Positions 5,276 to 5,755 of a stretch of 5,755 bases of DNA are shown here, one piece after another (position 1 is the stretch's first letter; the number at the start of each line of letters is the position of its first letter). The stretch is from Geochorda sp036562495 (GTDB lineage Bacteria; Bacillota; Limnochordia; Limnochordales; Geochordaceae). Under the pieces are notes generated by a model, which was not told the origin of the DNA, made no database searches, and was given only the letters and a program-made list of their open reading frames with translations. Location: NCBI GenBank assembly GCA_036562495.1, contig DATCKA010000012.1, positions 1 to 5,755 of the forward strand, given 5' to 3'. A program made the translations under genes and the position numbers.

Positions 5276-5755
5276 ATGTCACAGGTGCATCAACGACTCT
5301 TCGGGCTCGACGGGCGGGTCGCGCTCGTCACCGGCGGCGCCGGGGCTTTGGGGCTCGACATGGCTAAGGCGCTGCAGCAGGCCGGGGCCGCCATCGTGCT
5401 GCTCGACCGGGATCAGGACCGGCTGGACCAGGCCGTCGCCCAGCTCACCGATGGCGACGCGACCACGATCGCCTCCGACGTGACGGACCCCGGCGCCATG
5501 CGCGAGGCGGTGGAGCGGGCGCGGCGGTGGAAGGGGCGCCTCGACATCCTGCTCAACGCGGCGGGTACCCACGTCATCCGCCCTTCGCACGAGCTGACGC
5601 TCGAGGAGTGGCAACGCGTCATCTCCGTCAACCTGACCGGCACCTTCGTCGCCTCCCAGGCGGTCGCCCCGGTCATGAAGGAGCAGGGCGGGGGCAAGAT
5701 CATCAACATCGGCTCCGTCATGAGCACCTACGGCATGCCCCGCCGGGCGGCCTAC
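5276..5755 (+). CDS. Second short-chain dehydrogenase/reductase, KduD/gluconate 5-dehydrogenase-like (3' partial)
   Basis: The frame is open from ATG 5276 to the window end and gives 160 residues of an SDR that should total about 250-260. Visible are the LFGLDGRVALVTG entry, the cofactor loop TGGAGALG (19-26), Asp44 in VLLDRD (NAD(H) preference), SDVT with Asp68, LLNAAG (92-97), Asn119 in VNLTGT, and Ser147 in INIGSVMS. The last residue, Tyr160, falls 13 residues after Ser147, exactly the Ser-Tyr spacing of gluconate 5-dehydrogenase (IdnO) type enzymes, so the YxxxK motif is cut after its tyrosine. The LFxLxGxVxxVTG start and KIINI-S-xxS pattern fit the KduD/IdnO branch. SD GGGGGAG (5261-5267) is 8 nt before ATG. 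An in-frame GTG at 5267 would add MKA. The gene lies 40 nt after SDR 1 and is probably in the same operon. Confidence 0.88.
   Translation, partial: MSQVHQRLFGLDGRVALVTGGAGALGLDMAKALQQAGAAIVLLDRDQDRLDQAVAQLTDGDATTIASDVTDPGAMREAVERARRWKGRLDILLNAAGTHVIRPSHELTLEEWQRVISVNLTGTFVASQAVAPVMKEQGGGKIINIGSVMSTYGMPRRAAY

Overview
This GC-rich window carries seven co-directional (+) genes in a tight cluster that looks like one sugar-acid import and catabolism operon. In order they are: the C-terminal half of an IclR-family regulator (cut by the left edge), a PfkB-family 2-keto-3-deoxygluconate (KDG) kinase, the three subunits of a TRAP transporter (receptor DctP, small membrane subunit DctQ, large permease DctM), and two short-chain dehydrogenases/reductases (SDRs). 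The second SDR is cut by the right edge just at its catalytic tyrosine.

Organism: third codon positions are almost all G or C. Several starts have strong purine-rich Shine-Dalgarno (SD) sequences of Firmicute type, such as AAGGGAGG and AAGGGGAGG. This fits a GC-rich Bacillota lineage (Limnochordia or Thermaerobacter-like), but other GC-rich bacteria are possible and this is a weak inference.

How the genes may work together (inference): the TRAP system would import a hexuronate or related sugar acid using a cation gradient. One or both SDRs would interconvert keto and hydroxy sugar acids, for example a KduD-like or gluconate-5-dehydrogenase-like step that yields KDG. The kinase would make 2-keto-3-deoxy-6-phosphogluconate (KDPG) for an Entner-Doudoroff aldolase, which is not in the window. 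The IclR protein would sense a pathway intermediate.

Layout: 1-371 IclR C-terminus; 368/389-1357 kinase; 1358-1530 a 173-nt leader with two inverted repeats and the SD of dctP; 1531-2520 dctP; 2521-2583 a spacer with a 12-bp GC hairpin; 2584-3105 dctQ; 3102-3143 a 13-codon mini-ORF linking dctQ to dctM by two ATGA overlaps; 3140-4420 dctM; 4489-5235 SDR 1; 5276-5755 SDR 2 (partial). No RNA genes, mobile elements, CRISPR arrays or long repeats were seen. No gap between genes exceeds 300 bases.

The genes belong to well-known families, and I see no undescribed system. The points worth a second look are the junction devices (operator-like palindrome, intergenic hairpin, coupling mini-ORF), the unknown TRAP substrate, and the roles of the two tandem SDRs.
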